Source: Omphiscola glabra (lineage: Eukaryota > Mollusca > Gastropoda > Lymnaeidae). From it: a DNA stretch of 64,000 nt. Shown here piece after piece: positions 26,101 through 33,964 of this stretch; the stretch's first letter is position 1; each line of letters begins with the position of its first letter. Location: contig OZ024808.1 of assembly GCA_964017045.1 (NCBI GenBank), positions 30,359,949-30,423,948 of the forward strand, read 5' to 3'. Position numbers and translations under genes: made by a program. Under the pieces are notes generated by a model. The model saw only the letters and a program-made list of their open reading frames with translations, had not been told where the DNA came from and searched no databases.

Positions 26101-26456
26101 CGTCAATGGCTGGAGATGACTCCGAGTCACCTTCAGACCCAGGAAAGATAACAGAGAAACCAGCCACTCCGGTTAGCACTGTGAAGGCCATTGAGGTCAA
26201 ACCCGCTGACAACCCGACTACACAGAAGTCCTCAGACCAACCAGCCGCTGACAACTCGACCACACAGAAGTCATCAGACCACAAAGACAATGCTGAGATC
26301 GAACTGTTGAACTCACCAATTGCTTCCAGACTTGAGTTGGGGGGAAACGTGGAGATTAAAAACTTCATCACTGAAAACTCCGCAGGTTTTATACGAATGG
26401 CTTATTTTGTATACCTGTCTGCGGCACTGGGTATGATACTGGTATTCACTTACTAG
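8108..26456 (+). CDS. Gene 1: SRCR-SRCR-ZP transmembrane glycoprotein, 13-exon spliced model
   Basis: Hand-built model joining 8108-8168, 10632-10824, 13489-13624, 15596-15743, 16476-16638, 16950-17170, 19015-19211, 19953-20041, 22424-22529, 22791-23002, 24659-24799, 25021-25142 and 26083-26456. All junctions are GT-AG, all phases agree, and the total is 2163 nt (720 aa). Order: signal peptide (about 1-21); SRCR1 with six cysteines; SRCR2 with seven; ZP module with eight cysteines (ISC, STC, SGC, LVC, then four in ZP-C); RRKR furin-type site; Thr/Ser/Gln/Asp-rich linker; hydrophobic C-terminal segment. SRCR domains bind microbial or protein ligands, and ZP modules polymerise into extracellular filaments after cleavage near the membrane. 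Known SRCR-ZP proteins include DMBT1; a mucosal-defence or egg-coat role is inference. SRCR1 spans three exons, as expected for group A. The model is strong on domain logic but lacks transcript support. Confidence 0.85.
8218..8340. repeat. 30-bp tandem array
   Basis: Four units of AAGCCAATGAATAAGATAAG type, alternating two variants, just inside intron 1. Confidence 0.8.
8341..10631. other. Gene 1 intron 1, mostly unique
   Basis: Holds two poly-G/poly-C tracts and a MITE. A block near 8975 (TAGATGGGAAGTTCAGGCAT) recurs in worn form near 24315, marking an unnamed dispersed repeat. Confidence 0.5.
9741..10009. mobile_element. Probable hAT-type MITE
   Basis: CAGGGGTTCTCAATTTGAAC at the left and GCTGAGAACCCCTG at the right form inverted ends about 270 bp apart. 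No target duplication is visible. A CAGTGGTTCTCAACC end fragment lies nearby at about 9604. Confidence 0.5.
10632..10824 (+). CDS. Gene 1 exon 2: first half of SRCR1
   Basis: Acceptor TTCTCCCTCAG ends at 10631; donor GTAAGT starts at 10825. The exon enters in phase 1 and leaves in phase 2. It reads DGLVEIQVDGGGQVWGSIC then VKLVCTMLGY, the typical SRCR pattern G.VE....G.WG.VC ... VVCRQLGY, with the first two SRCR cysteines. Confidence 0.9.
11195..11705. repeat. Two arrays in gene 1 intron 2
   Basis: Degenerate CTTTCAACTGTCAG units to 11395; ten 20-bp units of TTATAGATCTCTTTCGGCC type at 11498-11705. Confidence 0.8.
12734..13072. mobile_element. hAT-type MITE with 8-bp target duplication
   Basis: Inverted ends CAGGGGTCGGGAACC and GGTTCACGACCCCTG with an AT-rich core. 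Flanks CTCTAGGG (12726-12733) and CCCTAGGG (13073-13080) match at 7 of 8, with the CTAG core common at hAT targets. It lies in gene 1 intron 2. Confidence 0.85.
13221..13416. repeat. 65-bp tandem repeat, three copies
   Basis: Near-identical units starting at 13221, 13286 and 13351, upstream of exon 3. Confidence 0.9.
13489..13624 (+). CDS. Gene 1 exon 3: middle of SRCR1
   Basis: Acceptor ends TACAAG at 13488; donor GTAACA starts at 13625. It reads YGVGSKNFLMEKMNCPAG, then LDNCTHYLAKSCGPQ. This fits the SRCR second half (...W...V.C.G.E..L..C......). A three-copy 65-bp tandem repeat lies just upstream in the intron. Confidence 0.85.
13765..14245. repeat. 62-bp higher-order array of 20-bp units
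   Basis: GTTAACAATCTTCCCTA-type monomers form a three-part repeating group (Cty, CCTA, TCTATACCG variants). Confidence 0.85.
14655..15030. repeat. 31-bp tandem array with CACATGTG in each unit
   Basis: About 12 units around GATGCACATGTGCACAAAC; the short palindrome recurs every 31 bp. Confidence 0.9.
15285..15595. repeat. 24-bp and 27-bp arrays before exon 4
   Basis: ATAGGATTTGGACCATAAAA units to about 15455; 27-bp units with GTTCATCTGTTAACACGTG at 15515-15595, ending exactly at the exon 4 acceptor. Confidence 0.75.
15596..15743 (+). CDS. Gene 1 exon 4: end of SRCR1 and linker
   Basis: Acceptor ends CGTGTAG at 15595; donor GTGAGT starts at 15744. The exon begins DDELYVQCVG, supplying the last SRCR1 cysteine. 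A Ser/Thr/Val-rich linker follows with two N-glycosylation sequons (NTS, NQT). A 27-bp tandem array abuts the acceptor exactly. Confidence 0.85.
15950..16465 (+). mobile_element. Internally deleted copy of the same CR1/L2-like element
   Basis: The left part matches about 20505-20690 (RT palm up to the codon before FADD). The right part matches about 21465-21800 (3' UTR and (AAT)n tail). The join at about 16137 sits at a shared CGCA, so roughly 0.78 kb including the FADD motif is missing. It ends about 10 nt before the acceptor of exon 5. Confidence 0.8.
16476..16638 (+). CDS. Gene 1 exon 5: first half of SRCR2
   Basis: Acceptor TCTCTTTAG ends at 16475; donor GTTAGT starts at 16639. It reads VRIFGSPDNDTYGMGYVQV, NGNWVFVCQEDWNEAAA and VFCREICF, a clear SRCR first half with the canonical W..VC and a C at the VVCRQLG position. 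The acceptor lies only about 10 nt after the 3' tail of a LINE fragment. Confidence 0.9.
16655..16785. repeat. 26-bp tandem array
   Basis: Five units of TTCTTAAACAAGCCATTCTA type in intron 5. Confidence 0.85.
16950..17170 (+). CDS. Gene 1 exon 6: second half of SRCR2
   Basis: Acceptor GTCCGGCAG ends at 16949; donor GTACCT starts at 17171. It reads VQMSNVRCTGSESSILNCAY then LAGVQC, the textbook SRCR C-terminal half (V.C.G.E..L..C ... AGV.C). It leaves in phase 1, matching exon 7. Confidence 0.9.
17588..17880. repeat. 44-bp tandem array, about 6.7 copies
   Basis: Units carry ATGTATCCCGCTGT, CTGGCCAGCTG and TTTATCTCATAG, in gene 1 intron 6. Confidence 0.9.
18376..18575. mobile_element. Second SPIN-like hAT copy, in gene 1 intron 6
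   Basis: Collinear with the copy at 40106: GTGGGTCACGACCCCTTTGA, CTAAGACCATA, AAAACACATATGC, CGAAAATAATGTT, AGGGTCGCAGCATTAGGAAG and the end GGTTGAGAACCACTG. The left terminal repeat is worn. Flanks GTTTAGAT and GTTTGGAA match at 6 of 8. Confidence 0.8.
18731..19014. repeat. 44-bp array of 3' splice sites before exon 7
   Basis: AG dinucleotides of TATTTCAG-type sites end at 18750, 18794, 18838, 18882, 18926, 18970 and 19014 (the true site). Each unit also copies the first 19 or so exon bases (CTGTACCCTACCCTGACAT). Confidence 0.92.
19015..19211 (+). CDS. Gene 1 exon 7: start of the ZP-N domain
   Basis: Donor GTAAGT starts at 19212. The acceptor is the last of seven AGs spaced exactly 44 bp apart. 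The exon reads AVPYPDISC, then LTAIFPQS, VPPSTC and SLDSGCGTTLK. The three cysteines and the SGCGT motif match the ZP-N pattern (C....M.......C ... L...CG). Use of any upstream decoy AG shifts the frame into a stop. Confidence 0.88.
19462..19728. repeat. 21-bp tandem array
   Basis: Thirteen nearly identical units of GTGGCTACATGAAGATTTGAT in intron 7. Length is a multiple of three, so a minus frame stays open. Confidence 0.92.
19953..20041 (+). CDS. Gene 1 exon 8: ZP-N, Y.N.I-type strand
   Basis: Acceptor ATTTACAG ends at 19952; donor GTAAAT starts at 20042. It reads DNSTHITYEYVIRYAW, the ZP I.Y.N.I strand after the CG motif, then QYINQ. The donor is the first unit of a 27-bp tandem array of donor-like sites. 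Confidence 0.88.
20042..20175. repeat. 27-bp array of 5' splice sites after exon 8 (left part)
   Basis: Donor-like GTAAGT sites at 20069, 20096 and 20123 and GTGAGT near 20150 follow the true GTAAAT at 20042. Units copy the exon end (CCAGAG). Confidence 0.92.
20178..21805 (+). mobile_element. CR1/L2-like non-LTR retrotransposon, 5'-truncated, in gene 1 intron 8
   Basis: Open frame 20349-21254 (301 aa) is a reverse transcriptase: LLDLNAVFDT (usually LLDLSAAFDT), VPQGSVLRPVLF, FADDTQLY at about 20685-20708, then the thumb and C-terminal region ending near SLHWRPI. The upstream frame (20181 onward, VIEKLVLKQL) belongs to the same protein, with a frameshift near 20225 and an internal 60-bp duplication. 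The 3' end carries an (AAT)n tail. It splits a 27-bp donor-like array. The FADD motif is intact, but the copy is truncated and frame-broken. Confidence 0.85.
21806..21945. repeat. 27-bp array of 5' splice sites (right part)
   Basis: Five more units of GAGGTAAGTGTAACATTACA type beyond the inserted LINE. Confidence 0.9.
22424..22529 (+). CDS. Gene 1 exon 9: end of ZP-N and ZP linker
   Basis: Acceptor CAACTTCAG ends at 22423; donor GTAAGT starts at 22530. It begins RYQLVCSIPK, the fourth ZP-N cysteine in the usual ..V.C.Y position, followed by the inter-domain linker. Confidence 0.88.
22655..22770. repeat. 63-bp direct repeat, two copies, before exon 10
   Basis: AGATTCACGCACAGTTACAA at 22655 and again at 22718. 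Confidence 0.85.
22791..23002 (+). CDS. Gene 1 exon 10: ZP-C first part
   Basis: Acceptor ACCTTCTAG ends at 22790; donor GTAAGG starts at 23003. It reads LRLELYTSDSF, then VYLIEVGTWINAAI, typical of the ZP-C start (.L.......F.......V.G..V.V.V). It leaves in phase 2. A 48-bp array starts about 10 nt into the next intron. Confidence 0.87.
23013..23340. repeat. 48-bp tandem array after exon 10
   Basis: Seven units around CTTCCTAAGAGCCGATGTCA, diverging toward the distal end. Confidence 0.9.
23513..24033. repeat. 18-bp tandem array, about 29 copies
   Basis: Unit TAGGTATGTAAATATGTC with A/G and G/T variants. Open on both strands because 18 is a multiple of three; each unit contains GGTATGT, another donor-like string. 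Confidence 0.92.
24659..24799 (+). CDS. Gene 1 exon 11: ZP-C core
   Basis: Acceptor CATTTCCAG ends at 24658; donor GTACGC starts at 24800. It begins KCPTQSS and ends GFRFQAIIFPGYSMVYLRA and ATICLTSDT. This is the hallmark ZP-C order: CP....., then RF..F.F....VYL.C.V..C. Confidence 0.9.
25021..25142 (+). CDS. Gene 1 exon 12: last ZP cysteines and furin-type cleavage site
   Basis: Acceptor ATTCTGTAG ends at 25020; donor GTACGA starts at 25143. It reads LPCARICG, the final ZP cysteines, then SGRRKREAG. RRKR (25058-25069) is a consensus furin site at the position where ZP proteins are cut before polymerising. A duplicate acceptor lies 40 nt upstream. Confidence 0.87.
25945..26030. repeat. 15-16-bp array before exon 13
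   Basis: About five units of CTTTCTATTCTAAGAA. Confidence 0.75.
26083..26456 (+). CDS. Gene 1 exon 13: repeat linker, membrane segment and stop
   Basis: Acceptor CATCTCTCAG ends at 26082, entered in phase 1; TAG stop at 26454-26456. It reads EYQRLKASMAGDDSESPSD, then two 13-residue repeats around TTQKSSDQ, then a C-terminal hydrophobic stretch (MAYFVYLSAALGMILVFTY) that ends the protein. A membrane anchor behind a furin site is standard for ZP proteins. A broken copy of this exon lies at 31929. Confidence 0.85.
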
Positions 26457-27300
26457 AACACGTGTAGTTTTACATTTCAGTATATTTTTTGGTTTGTTGA
26501 ATCTGATGGGGTTTGTAAGAGAATATTTTTGGGTACTTTGAAAATTGCTGTCTCATAAATGTAGTAAACTTGATTCAAAATCTGTGATAAATATGAAAAT
26601 TAAATTAATGAGTATTTTGTTCAAACATAATTCTTTCAAAAAATGATTTTATGACTTTTTGAATGACATGCATCGTCAACCAATCATGTTAACTAAAACT
26701 TAAGCTTTTTGTTTTCTTCCCCTGACTCTAAATGAATCTTTATTTTTAACTGATCTGATTGCTAATATGCCCTTTGTTCTTTAACTGATACTTAAACATT
26801 GAATTACAATCTACTTGTATTAAATGTTGCCCTCTTATATATGTTAAAAGTTTTAATGTGAATACAACAGCTGTAGAAGACTTCCGTCCATATGATCATA
26901 CGCGAATACGTTCATCAGCATGTTGACGCACTAATATGTATATGATCTTCATACTTGAAAACCTTCATGACTCTTGAACATTCTTCTATAATTGTCTTAT
27001 AAGAAATTAAGTACTTTACCTTTATATTGTAAACCTTCATTCTGTCCATATAATATTTTGTATGAATTCTTGAATCTTCCCGTTTGGTTGATCACGGTAT
27101 TGATGCGAAAGCATTGTGGCATTTTACAACTTGGGTCTCAGATGTCTATATTGTTTAACTAAAGTCCATTTTTGTATATGTTACTTTGTTTGAAATGATC
27201 TCAAGTTCAAGGTCATCTCCGGTGATTAGTTCATAAAGTATATTTTATTTAGTAAAGTCTGGATATCATTAATAAAATGGCTTGTTATTTATGCTCAATT
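26457..27300 (+). other. Probable 3' UTR of gene 1
   Basis: AT-rich non-coding sequence directly after the stop. An AATAAA at 27271-27276 is a plausible polyadenylation signal, giving a 3' UTR of about 0.8 kb. Other AT-rich hexamers exist, so the end is not fixed. Confidence 0.4.
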
Positions 27301-27924
27301 TAAAAGTTTTAAATTTGAAAAGCTTCTCGTAAAAATTAGTAATTTGTTTCACAAAGATGTCGCATATGACACCAAAGATCTTTTCCATCCGTCCATCTCA
27401 ATAGCTTTTCTGTTTATATCTATCTATCTAACCATACATTGTTTAAGACTTCAATGAATCCTTGTCGACTATGGCGTAAAAATATGTTTCGGCCGTGGAA
27501 AAAATCGCACATGTCCGTCTAATATCTTGCTCACTAAATGTGTTAATTGTTTTGTGAATTCTACAAATATGACCATGTGATACATAGAAACTGTGATTTC
27601 TTTATACATTTTAATATATATGTAATATTAATGTAATATCCATGTAATATCTATGTAAGCTGACATTTTAAAGACTTTTTGGCCATAAATCATATCTCAC
27701 TTTTCTAGTCTCTACAAAAAGTGTTTTTAAAGTTGTTTTGTGGGTGAGCTTTATTTTATTCATTTTTTGGCAAAGCAAAATTCAAACAGAAGCTTGAGAA
27801 TCACTGACGCACAATTATAATTTTATTACTGACTGTTTTTACAAGCGATTTTTTAAAAACTGATGTCCCACAATCTTTAGTAATTACATAAGTTGTTGGG
27901 GAGTTGCACGGTGACAACACCATA

Positions 27925-28125
27925 TACTTTCATTTAGAGGACAACACCCTGAAAATTAATTTAGAGGACAACATCAATGACTTAATTTAGAGGACAATAT
28001 AATTTAGATAACAATAACCAGGACCTTAATTTATATAACAATAACATTGACCTTAATTTAGAAGAAAACATCCTGGACCTTAATTTAGATACAATATCAT
28101 GGATATTAATTTAGAGGACAACATT
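27925..28125. repeat. Short precursor of the 27-bp array
   Basis: About seven loose units with TTAGAGGACAACA in copy A; copy B has about 29 tidy units. Confidence 0.75.
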
Positions 28126-28714
28126 ATGGATAACAGGATCCAATCCAATTTGTTTACAACACAACCAGCTAGCTTAAGTTTCGAACAGTGCCATTTTTTT
28201 TAAAAGCAATTATATCACGTATTTGTGAATAAATTATATGATCTCATCAATCCAAACTATAAAAGAGAAACCAAAGTTGTATCAAATCATCTCATTGTGA
28301 TTTCAACATACACTTTTCTATTTAAGCATTACCAAATCAAACAATCTCCAGCCATTTGTGGACAACCGCTTTGTTCCTGTTTAACTAGGTCAGCACTAAA
28401 GGGCAGCAACCGTAAAAAAAATACTAACCTCACGAATTAATACCAAAAATATAATAAATCGTCTCCCTTTTTTCAGAGTGCGATATTTAAATGAACTGTT
28501 CTTCTTTCTTATTATTTTGAAATTATTGAACATTGCCATGAACATTTAACTTGGATGATTCATTCGACAAATTGTAGTCGGACAAACTTGTAGCTTCAAC
28601 CTTGAACGATCCCAATAAATGTGGAGAGAAAAAAATAATTTAGTAAAAAAAGTTTCTTGGTGTTTTTCTTTTTTTAAAGAAAAATGTGTGTGTGCTAAAT
28701 GTAAACTTTATTAT

Positions 28715-28805
28715 TTAGACATTAGACATCAGACATTAGACGTTAGAAATGAGACATTAGAATTTAAACATTAGAATTTTGACATTAGAATGTAGACATC
28801 AGACT
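28715..28805. repeat. Degenerate ACATTAGA array
   Basis: Units of about 8-15 bp built on GACATTAGA. Confidence 0.6.
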
Positions 28806-29105
28806 TTCAACAGGATTGTAAAATAATGTTTGACTAAAGTGTCGACCGACCCAGGATTTCCTTATTCAAAATGCATTAACAATCTTATATTAAACAACAC
28901 ATGAAAAACATGTTTTTGGATAAGTCCTTAATAAAATTTAATATCGAACAAAGGGGGGAGAGCTGAAAATTTAAACAAAGCCTGGATACACGTAACGAAC
29001 TTCAAGAATCTCAATTAGTGATGCCCACCCCTAAGGCTTGCACCCGCTCATTTTTTTCACGCACTTTAGCAAAATTATAATATTCCACATACACTATTTT
29101 TGCGA

Positions 29106-29445
29106 GGCACACCTGACATAATCTCGCGGCACATCAGCATGCTACGGCACACCTGACATAATCTCGCGGCACATCGGCATGCTACGGCACACCTGACATA
29201 ATCTCGCGGCACATCAGCATTCTACGGCACACCTGACATAATCTCGCGGCACGTCAGCAAGCTACGGCACACCTGACATAATCTCAGGGCACATCAGCAT
29301 GCGAGGGGACCCATGAAATAACCTCGCGGCACATCCGCATGCTACGGCACACCTGACATAATCTCGCGGCATATCAGCATGCTGCGGCACACCTGACATG
29401 ATTTCGGGGCACACCAGCATGCTACGGCACACCTGACATAAAGTG
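29106..29445. repeat. 40-bp tandem array
   Basis: Eight to nine units around GGCACACCTGACATAATCTC with GCGGCACATCAGCATGC, GC-richer than its surroundings, between copy A and the minus-strand LINE. Confidence 0.9.
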
Positions 29446-29504
29446 ACAGGACGGTGCTCGTCTCTCCAGTATGAAATTTAACCTGGTCGCTTTTTTGCCG
29501 CATG

Positions 29505-31825
29505 GACATCATCATCAACATTATGTCCCTTGGTCTTTGGGTCGTTTTGGGCGACAAAGATGACATGAAAATTATCCTACATTCCTCTCGGTCTTCTGCA
29601 CTACGCATAGCATCGACTAGTTTTAGTCCCTACAACTCTTTGATGTTATCTTCCCATCTTTTTCTTTGTCTTCCTCTTCTTCTTCCTCCTCTAGTTGTAC
29701 CCTGCAAGATTTCTTTGACGAGCCCTTGTTTTCTGGTCACGTGGCCATACAATTCAAGTTTGCTCTTTTTTCAGTCATCGTACTGCCCAGTTGCTTGACG
29801 AATCCTTTCTTTCACTTGATCATTAGTGATAAGATCTCTATAGCAGATGCCAAGAATGCTTCTGAAACATCTCATCTCCATCGCCTTTATTTTCTTTTCA
29901 AGTTCTGCTGTTAATGTCCAGGACTCACAGGGATACAAGAATGGGGATGGTCTGCACAATCCTGCCAATCAATTCGGGCTTCGAGCCTTCTTCCGAGACT
30001 ATTGCACCGAGGTACTTGAAGCTGTCAACTGTCTCTAATCTTTCCTCCCCGACCTTAATTTCAGTGGAGATGCCAGTGGTGTTATTCGTCATCGTTTTTG
30101 TCTTTTCTGCACTGATGTGCCTGCCAAATGACGATGAAGTCTTGTCAAGACGCTTTACTAGGTTGGCTAGCTCTGCTTCCCTTCCAGCCAGTCCGTCTAT
30201 GTCATACGCAAAGCGTAGGTTGGTGATTGTTCTGCCACCAATGCTGACTGTCCCTACATGCGTTTCCAGCGCATCTGACATAATTCTCTACAAGAAGATG
30301 TTGAACAGGGTGGGGGAGAGCAAGCAGCCTTGTCGTACTCCAATCGTGGCCTTGAACAATTCTCCGATGTTATTGTTGAAGAAGAGTGCACTGGTGACCT
30401 TATCATAGAGGCTGCTTAAGTTTGTGTTGATGTTGTAGTGTCTCATGGTGGCCCATAAAGCAGCATGCCAAACCCTGTCGAATGCTTTCTTGAAATCCAC
30501 AAAGATGTGGTATAGGTTTTCTTGGTGTTGAACATATTTCTCACATAGTATTCGGAGGTTTAGGATCTACTCAGTAGTGCCACGTCCTTGCCTGAAGCCC
30601 ACCTGTTCTTCAGCTATGATACTGTCAGCATATGGTCTTAGTCGGTTCAGTATGACCTTCAACATGACCTTGCTTGGGTGGCTTATTAGGCTAATGGTGC
30701 GATAGTTTTGGCATGGCTGTAGGTTACCTTTCTTGGGTATGGTGATGATGAGCGTTTGGGTCCATGATTTGGGCCATTCCTCTGTCAGCCATATTTTGTT
30801 ACAAATATTGGTTAGGGCATTTATCATTGCTTCTCCTCCTTGTTTCAGCAATTCGGCATTGATATTATCCACTCCTGCGGCCTTTCCTATTTGGAGTGCT
30901 TGGACTGCTGCTTCTACTACTGCGCGGAGAATAGGGATGTTTTTATTGTCCATTGCTGGGGGGACATTAAGGATCTCTGGGTCTCTCTAAATATTTTCAT
31001 TATACAGCTCTGAGCAGTATTCAGTCCAACTTTTCTGGATATCACTTACCTCGGTCAAACATTTACCATTTTTATCTTGTATGCCTGGTATACTTTTTGC
31101 TATTGTTTTTCTTCAAGCGATGTCGTAGCATTGCTCTTCAATCTAGTTCTTCTTTACCCTTCTCATACCCTTTTTGATGGTTTGGTTAATTTCCATATAT
31201 TTATTGGCCCCCTCTGTATCTACCATCTTTGTTTTCTTTAACTGCCTCCGTTTGTCACACAGATCGAGGATGTCAGCTGTCACCCATGGTGTTTGTGTTG
31301 TCGATGTTTAACAAGGATGTCATGGGCTGTGTCCGTCACAGCTGTGTTGAAATTATCAATGAGTGCGTCCATGTCTGAAAAGTCTGCATCTATAATGTTA
31401 AGCGTTGCAAATTTGTCTCCTATCATTGCTTGGAAGGCCTCTGCTACTTTAGGATCCTTCAGCTTTTGAAGATCAAATTTGCTTTTGGTGTATCCCTTTT
31501 TATTTACCCTCTTTAAGTGCAACCTAAATGTCACCATGACTAGATCGTGGTCACTTCCAATTTCAGCTCCTGGGAAGCTGCGGGCCTTGGCAATGTTTAT
31601 ACTCTAAGACCGGAAGTGTGTTTGCAACATAATGTAGTCAATCTGATTGTAGAGTTTGTTACCCATTGTGGCTAGGCCATGTGGTTTTCCTGGATATTTT
31701 ATGGGCAAGTATGAGTTCGTTGAAGCTGGCGAATTCCAAGCGCCTCAGAGCTCTCTCGTTTGAAGTTGCGTTACAGTTGCGTCCACATGTTCCTTTCCAG
31801 TTTGCATAGGCGTCTTCTCCTACTT
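29505..31825 (-). mobile_element. RTE-like non-LTR retrotransposon, degenerate, minus strand
   Basis: Read on the minus strand: endonuclease C-terminus (HKISRKTTW near 31700, GSDHDLVMVTFRL near 31530), RT fingers (31-codon-rich frame 30953-30567, IPKKGNLQPCQNYRTISLIS), palm (DFKKAFDRVWHAALW, GVRQGCLLSPTLFN), then RFAYDI where active elements have FADD, and the C-terminal RAMEMRCFR-type region. Frames are broken by stops. A (GAT)n-type tail ends near 29505, as in RTE-type elements. The clade call is inference. Confidence 0.75.
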
Positions 31826-31928
31826 TGGTTTAAGCTCTTAGAATATATTTTAGATCTTTCTATTCTAAGAAACTCTTATTGTGATTGGTTTTATGCTTCT
31901 GGTAAAGACTTATGCATACATCTCTTAG

Positions 31929-32509
31929 AATATCAACGTCTGAAAGCGTCCATGGCTGAAACTGACTCCGAGTCACCATCAGTCTCATGAAAGCTGACAG
32001 AGAAACCAGCCACCCCGGTTAATACTGTAAAAACCCCTGAGGCCATAACCACTGACAACCCGACTACACAGAAGTTGTCAGACCAACCGGCCACTGACAA
32101 CCCGACTAAGAAGTCCTCAAATTAACATGCCACTGACAACCCGACCGCACAGAAGTCCACAGACCAACTAGCCGTTGACAACCCGACAACACAGAAGACC
32201 TCAGACCAACCAGCCGCTGACAACCTGACCACACAGAAGTCCTCAGACCAAAAACCCGCTGACAAACCGACCACACAGAAGTCCTCAGACCAAAAACCCG
32301 CTCACAACCCGACCACACAGAAATCTTCAGACCAAAAAGCCAACGCTGATACTGAACTGTTAAACTCACCAATTGCTCCCAGGCTTGAGTTGGCGGGAAA
32401 CATGGAGATACAAAACTTCATCACTGAACACTCCGCATATTTTATAGGAATAGGTTATTTTGTATACCTGTCCGCAGCACTGGGTATGATACTGGTATTC
32501 ATTTACTAG
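31929..32509 (+). pseudogene. Broken second copy of gene 1's last exon
   Basis: The sequence repeats exon 13 from its acceptor (TCTCTTAG, ending 31928) to the stop (TAG 32507-32509). The frame runs 192 codons from 31931 and stays in register, but TGA at 31988-31990 and TAA at 32123-32125 interrupt it. The 39-bp linker repeat has grown from two to about six units. The end of the membrane segment and the true stop are preserved. If spliced from exon 12 it would give a short tail without the membrane anchor. Confidence 0.8.
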
Positions 32510-32744
32510 AGCACGTGTAGTTGATTTCATATTTCAGGGTATTTTGGTTGGTTGAATCTAAAGGAGTTTATTAGAGATTTTTTTGATTCTTTAAATATTG
32601 TGTTTTTTTTGTGTGTGTTATTTGACTCAATTAAAAGTTTTAAAATTGAAAAGCTTCTCATAAAAATGATGCCCCATAATCAGGCCCTAGTTGATAAGTA
32701 CATTGTTTTACATCGATGGCACATATGACACCAAAGATCTTTTC

Positions 32745-33215
32745 TATCAGTCCATCTCATTAACCTTTCTATCAGTCCATCTCATTAACCTTTCTATCAG
32801 TCCATCTCATTAACCTTTCTATCAGTCCATCTCATTAACCTTTCTATCAGTCCATCTCATTAACCTTTCTATCGGTCCCTCTCATTAACCTTTCTATCAG
32901 TCCCTCTCATTAACCTTTATATCAGTCCATCTCATTAACCTTTCGATCAGTCCATCTCATTAACAATTCTATCAGTCCATCTCATTAACATTTCTATCAG
33001 TCCATCTCATTAACCTTTCTATCAGTCCATCTCATTAACCTTTCTATCAGTCCCTCTCGTTAACCTTTCTATCAGTCCATCTCATTAACCTTTCTATCAG
33101 TCCATCTTATTAACCTTTCTATCTGTCCATCTCATTAACCTTTCTATCCGTCCATCTCATTAACCTTTCTATCAGTCCATTTGATTAACCTTTCTATCAG
33201 TCCATCTCACTAACC
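32745..33215. repeat. 25-bp tandem array, about 19 copies
   Basis: Unit CATTAACCTTTCTATCAGTC plus CATCT; single-copy in duplicate A near 27380. Confidence 0.92.
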
Positions 33216-33279
33216 TTTCTCTGTATATATCAACAATCTCCCCATGCAATGTTTAATATCGTTAAGACGGCACTCAATC

Positions 33280-33480
33280 ACTGTCTTGTAATTGTGTACA
33301 AACATCTTAATAAGATGTCAGTCAATCAATGGCTTGTAATTATGTACAGACATCTTATTAAGATGTCAATCACTCACTGACATCTTAGTAAGACGTCAAT
33401 CAATAACTCGCTTTTAATTGTGTACAAACATCTTAGTAAGACGTCAATCAATGACTGGCTTGTAATTTTGTACAAACATG
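33280..33480. repeat. Degenerate array with CATCTTAATAAGATG
   Basis: About four diverged units of roughly 45-70 bp, with CAATCAATGGCTTGTAATT in each. Confidence 0.65.
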
Positions 33481-33488
33481 TTAGAGTC

Positions 33489-33964
33489 AGGCTGATGCGC
33501 TCATTAGTCCTCTCCATTTTCTTGTATCACTGTGAGTCCTAGACATTAACAGCAGAACCTGAAAGGAAAATAAAGGCGATGGAGATGAGATGTTTCAGAA
33601 GCATTCTTGGCATCTGCTATAGAGATCACATCACCAATAATCAAGTGAAAGAAAGGATTCGTAAAGCAAGTGGGCAGTACGATGACCTCCTGGTGTTGGT
33701 AAAAAAGCGAAAACTTGCATGGTTTGGCCACATAACAAGGAAACAAGGGCTCGCCAAAGAAATCATGCAGGGCACAACTAGATGAGGGAGAAGAAAAGGA
33801 AGACAAAGAAAAAGATGGGCAGATAACATCAAGGAGTGGACGGGATTAAAACTAGGCGATGCTGTACGCAGTGCAGAAGACAGAGAGGAATGGAGAAGGA
33901 TAGTGTACATGCCATCTGTGGCGCCCCAACGGTCCAAGGACTAAGGGACATGATGATGATGATG
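33489..33964 (+). mobile_element. RTE-like 3'-end insertion with 11-bp target duplication
   Basis: A 5'-truncated copy coding for IKAMEMRCFRSILGICYRD, WFGHITRKQGLAKEIMQ and a basic tail, ending in (ATG)n. The 11-bp ATGTTAGAGTC flanks it at 33478-33488 and 33965-33975. This marks a true target-primed insertion into segmental copy B after that copy formed, since copy A lacks it. Confidence 0.85.

Larger units (their letters stand above)
25938..29095. repeat. Segmental duplication, copy A
   Basis: Contains exon 13 of gene 1 and its 3' flank. Matching blocks in copy B include the intron end before the exon, the 3' UTR start, a block around 27780 (AAACAGAAGCTTGAGAATCA), a block at 28230-28430 and a block near 28850-29090. 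Confidence 0.8.

Noticed and set aside
26087..26371. Minus-strand 94-codon frame
   Set aside because: Antisense shadow of gene 1 exon 13.
29771..30408. Plus-strand serine-rich frames
   Set aside because: Antisense to the degenerate RTE-like reverse transcriptase.
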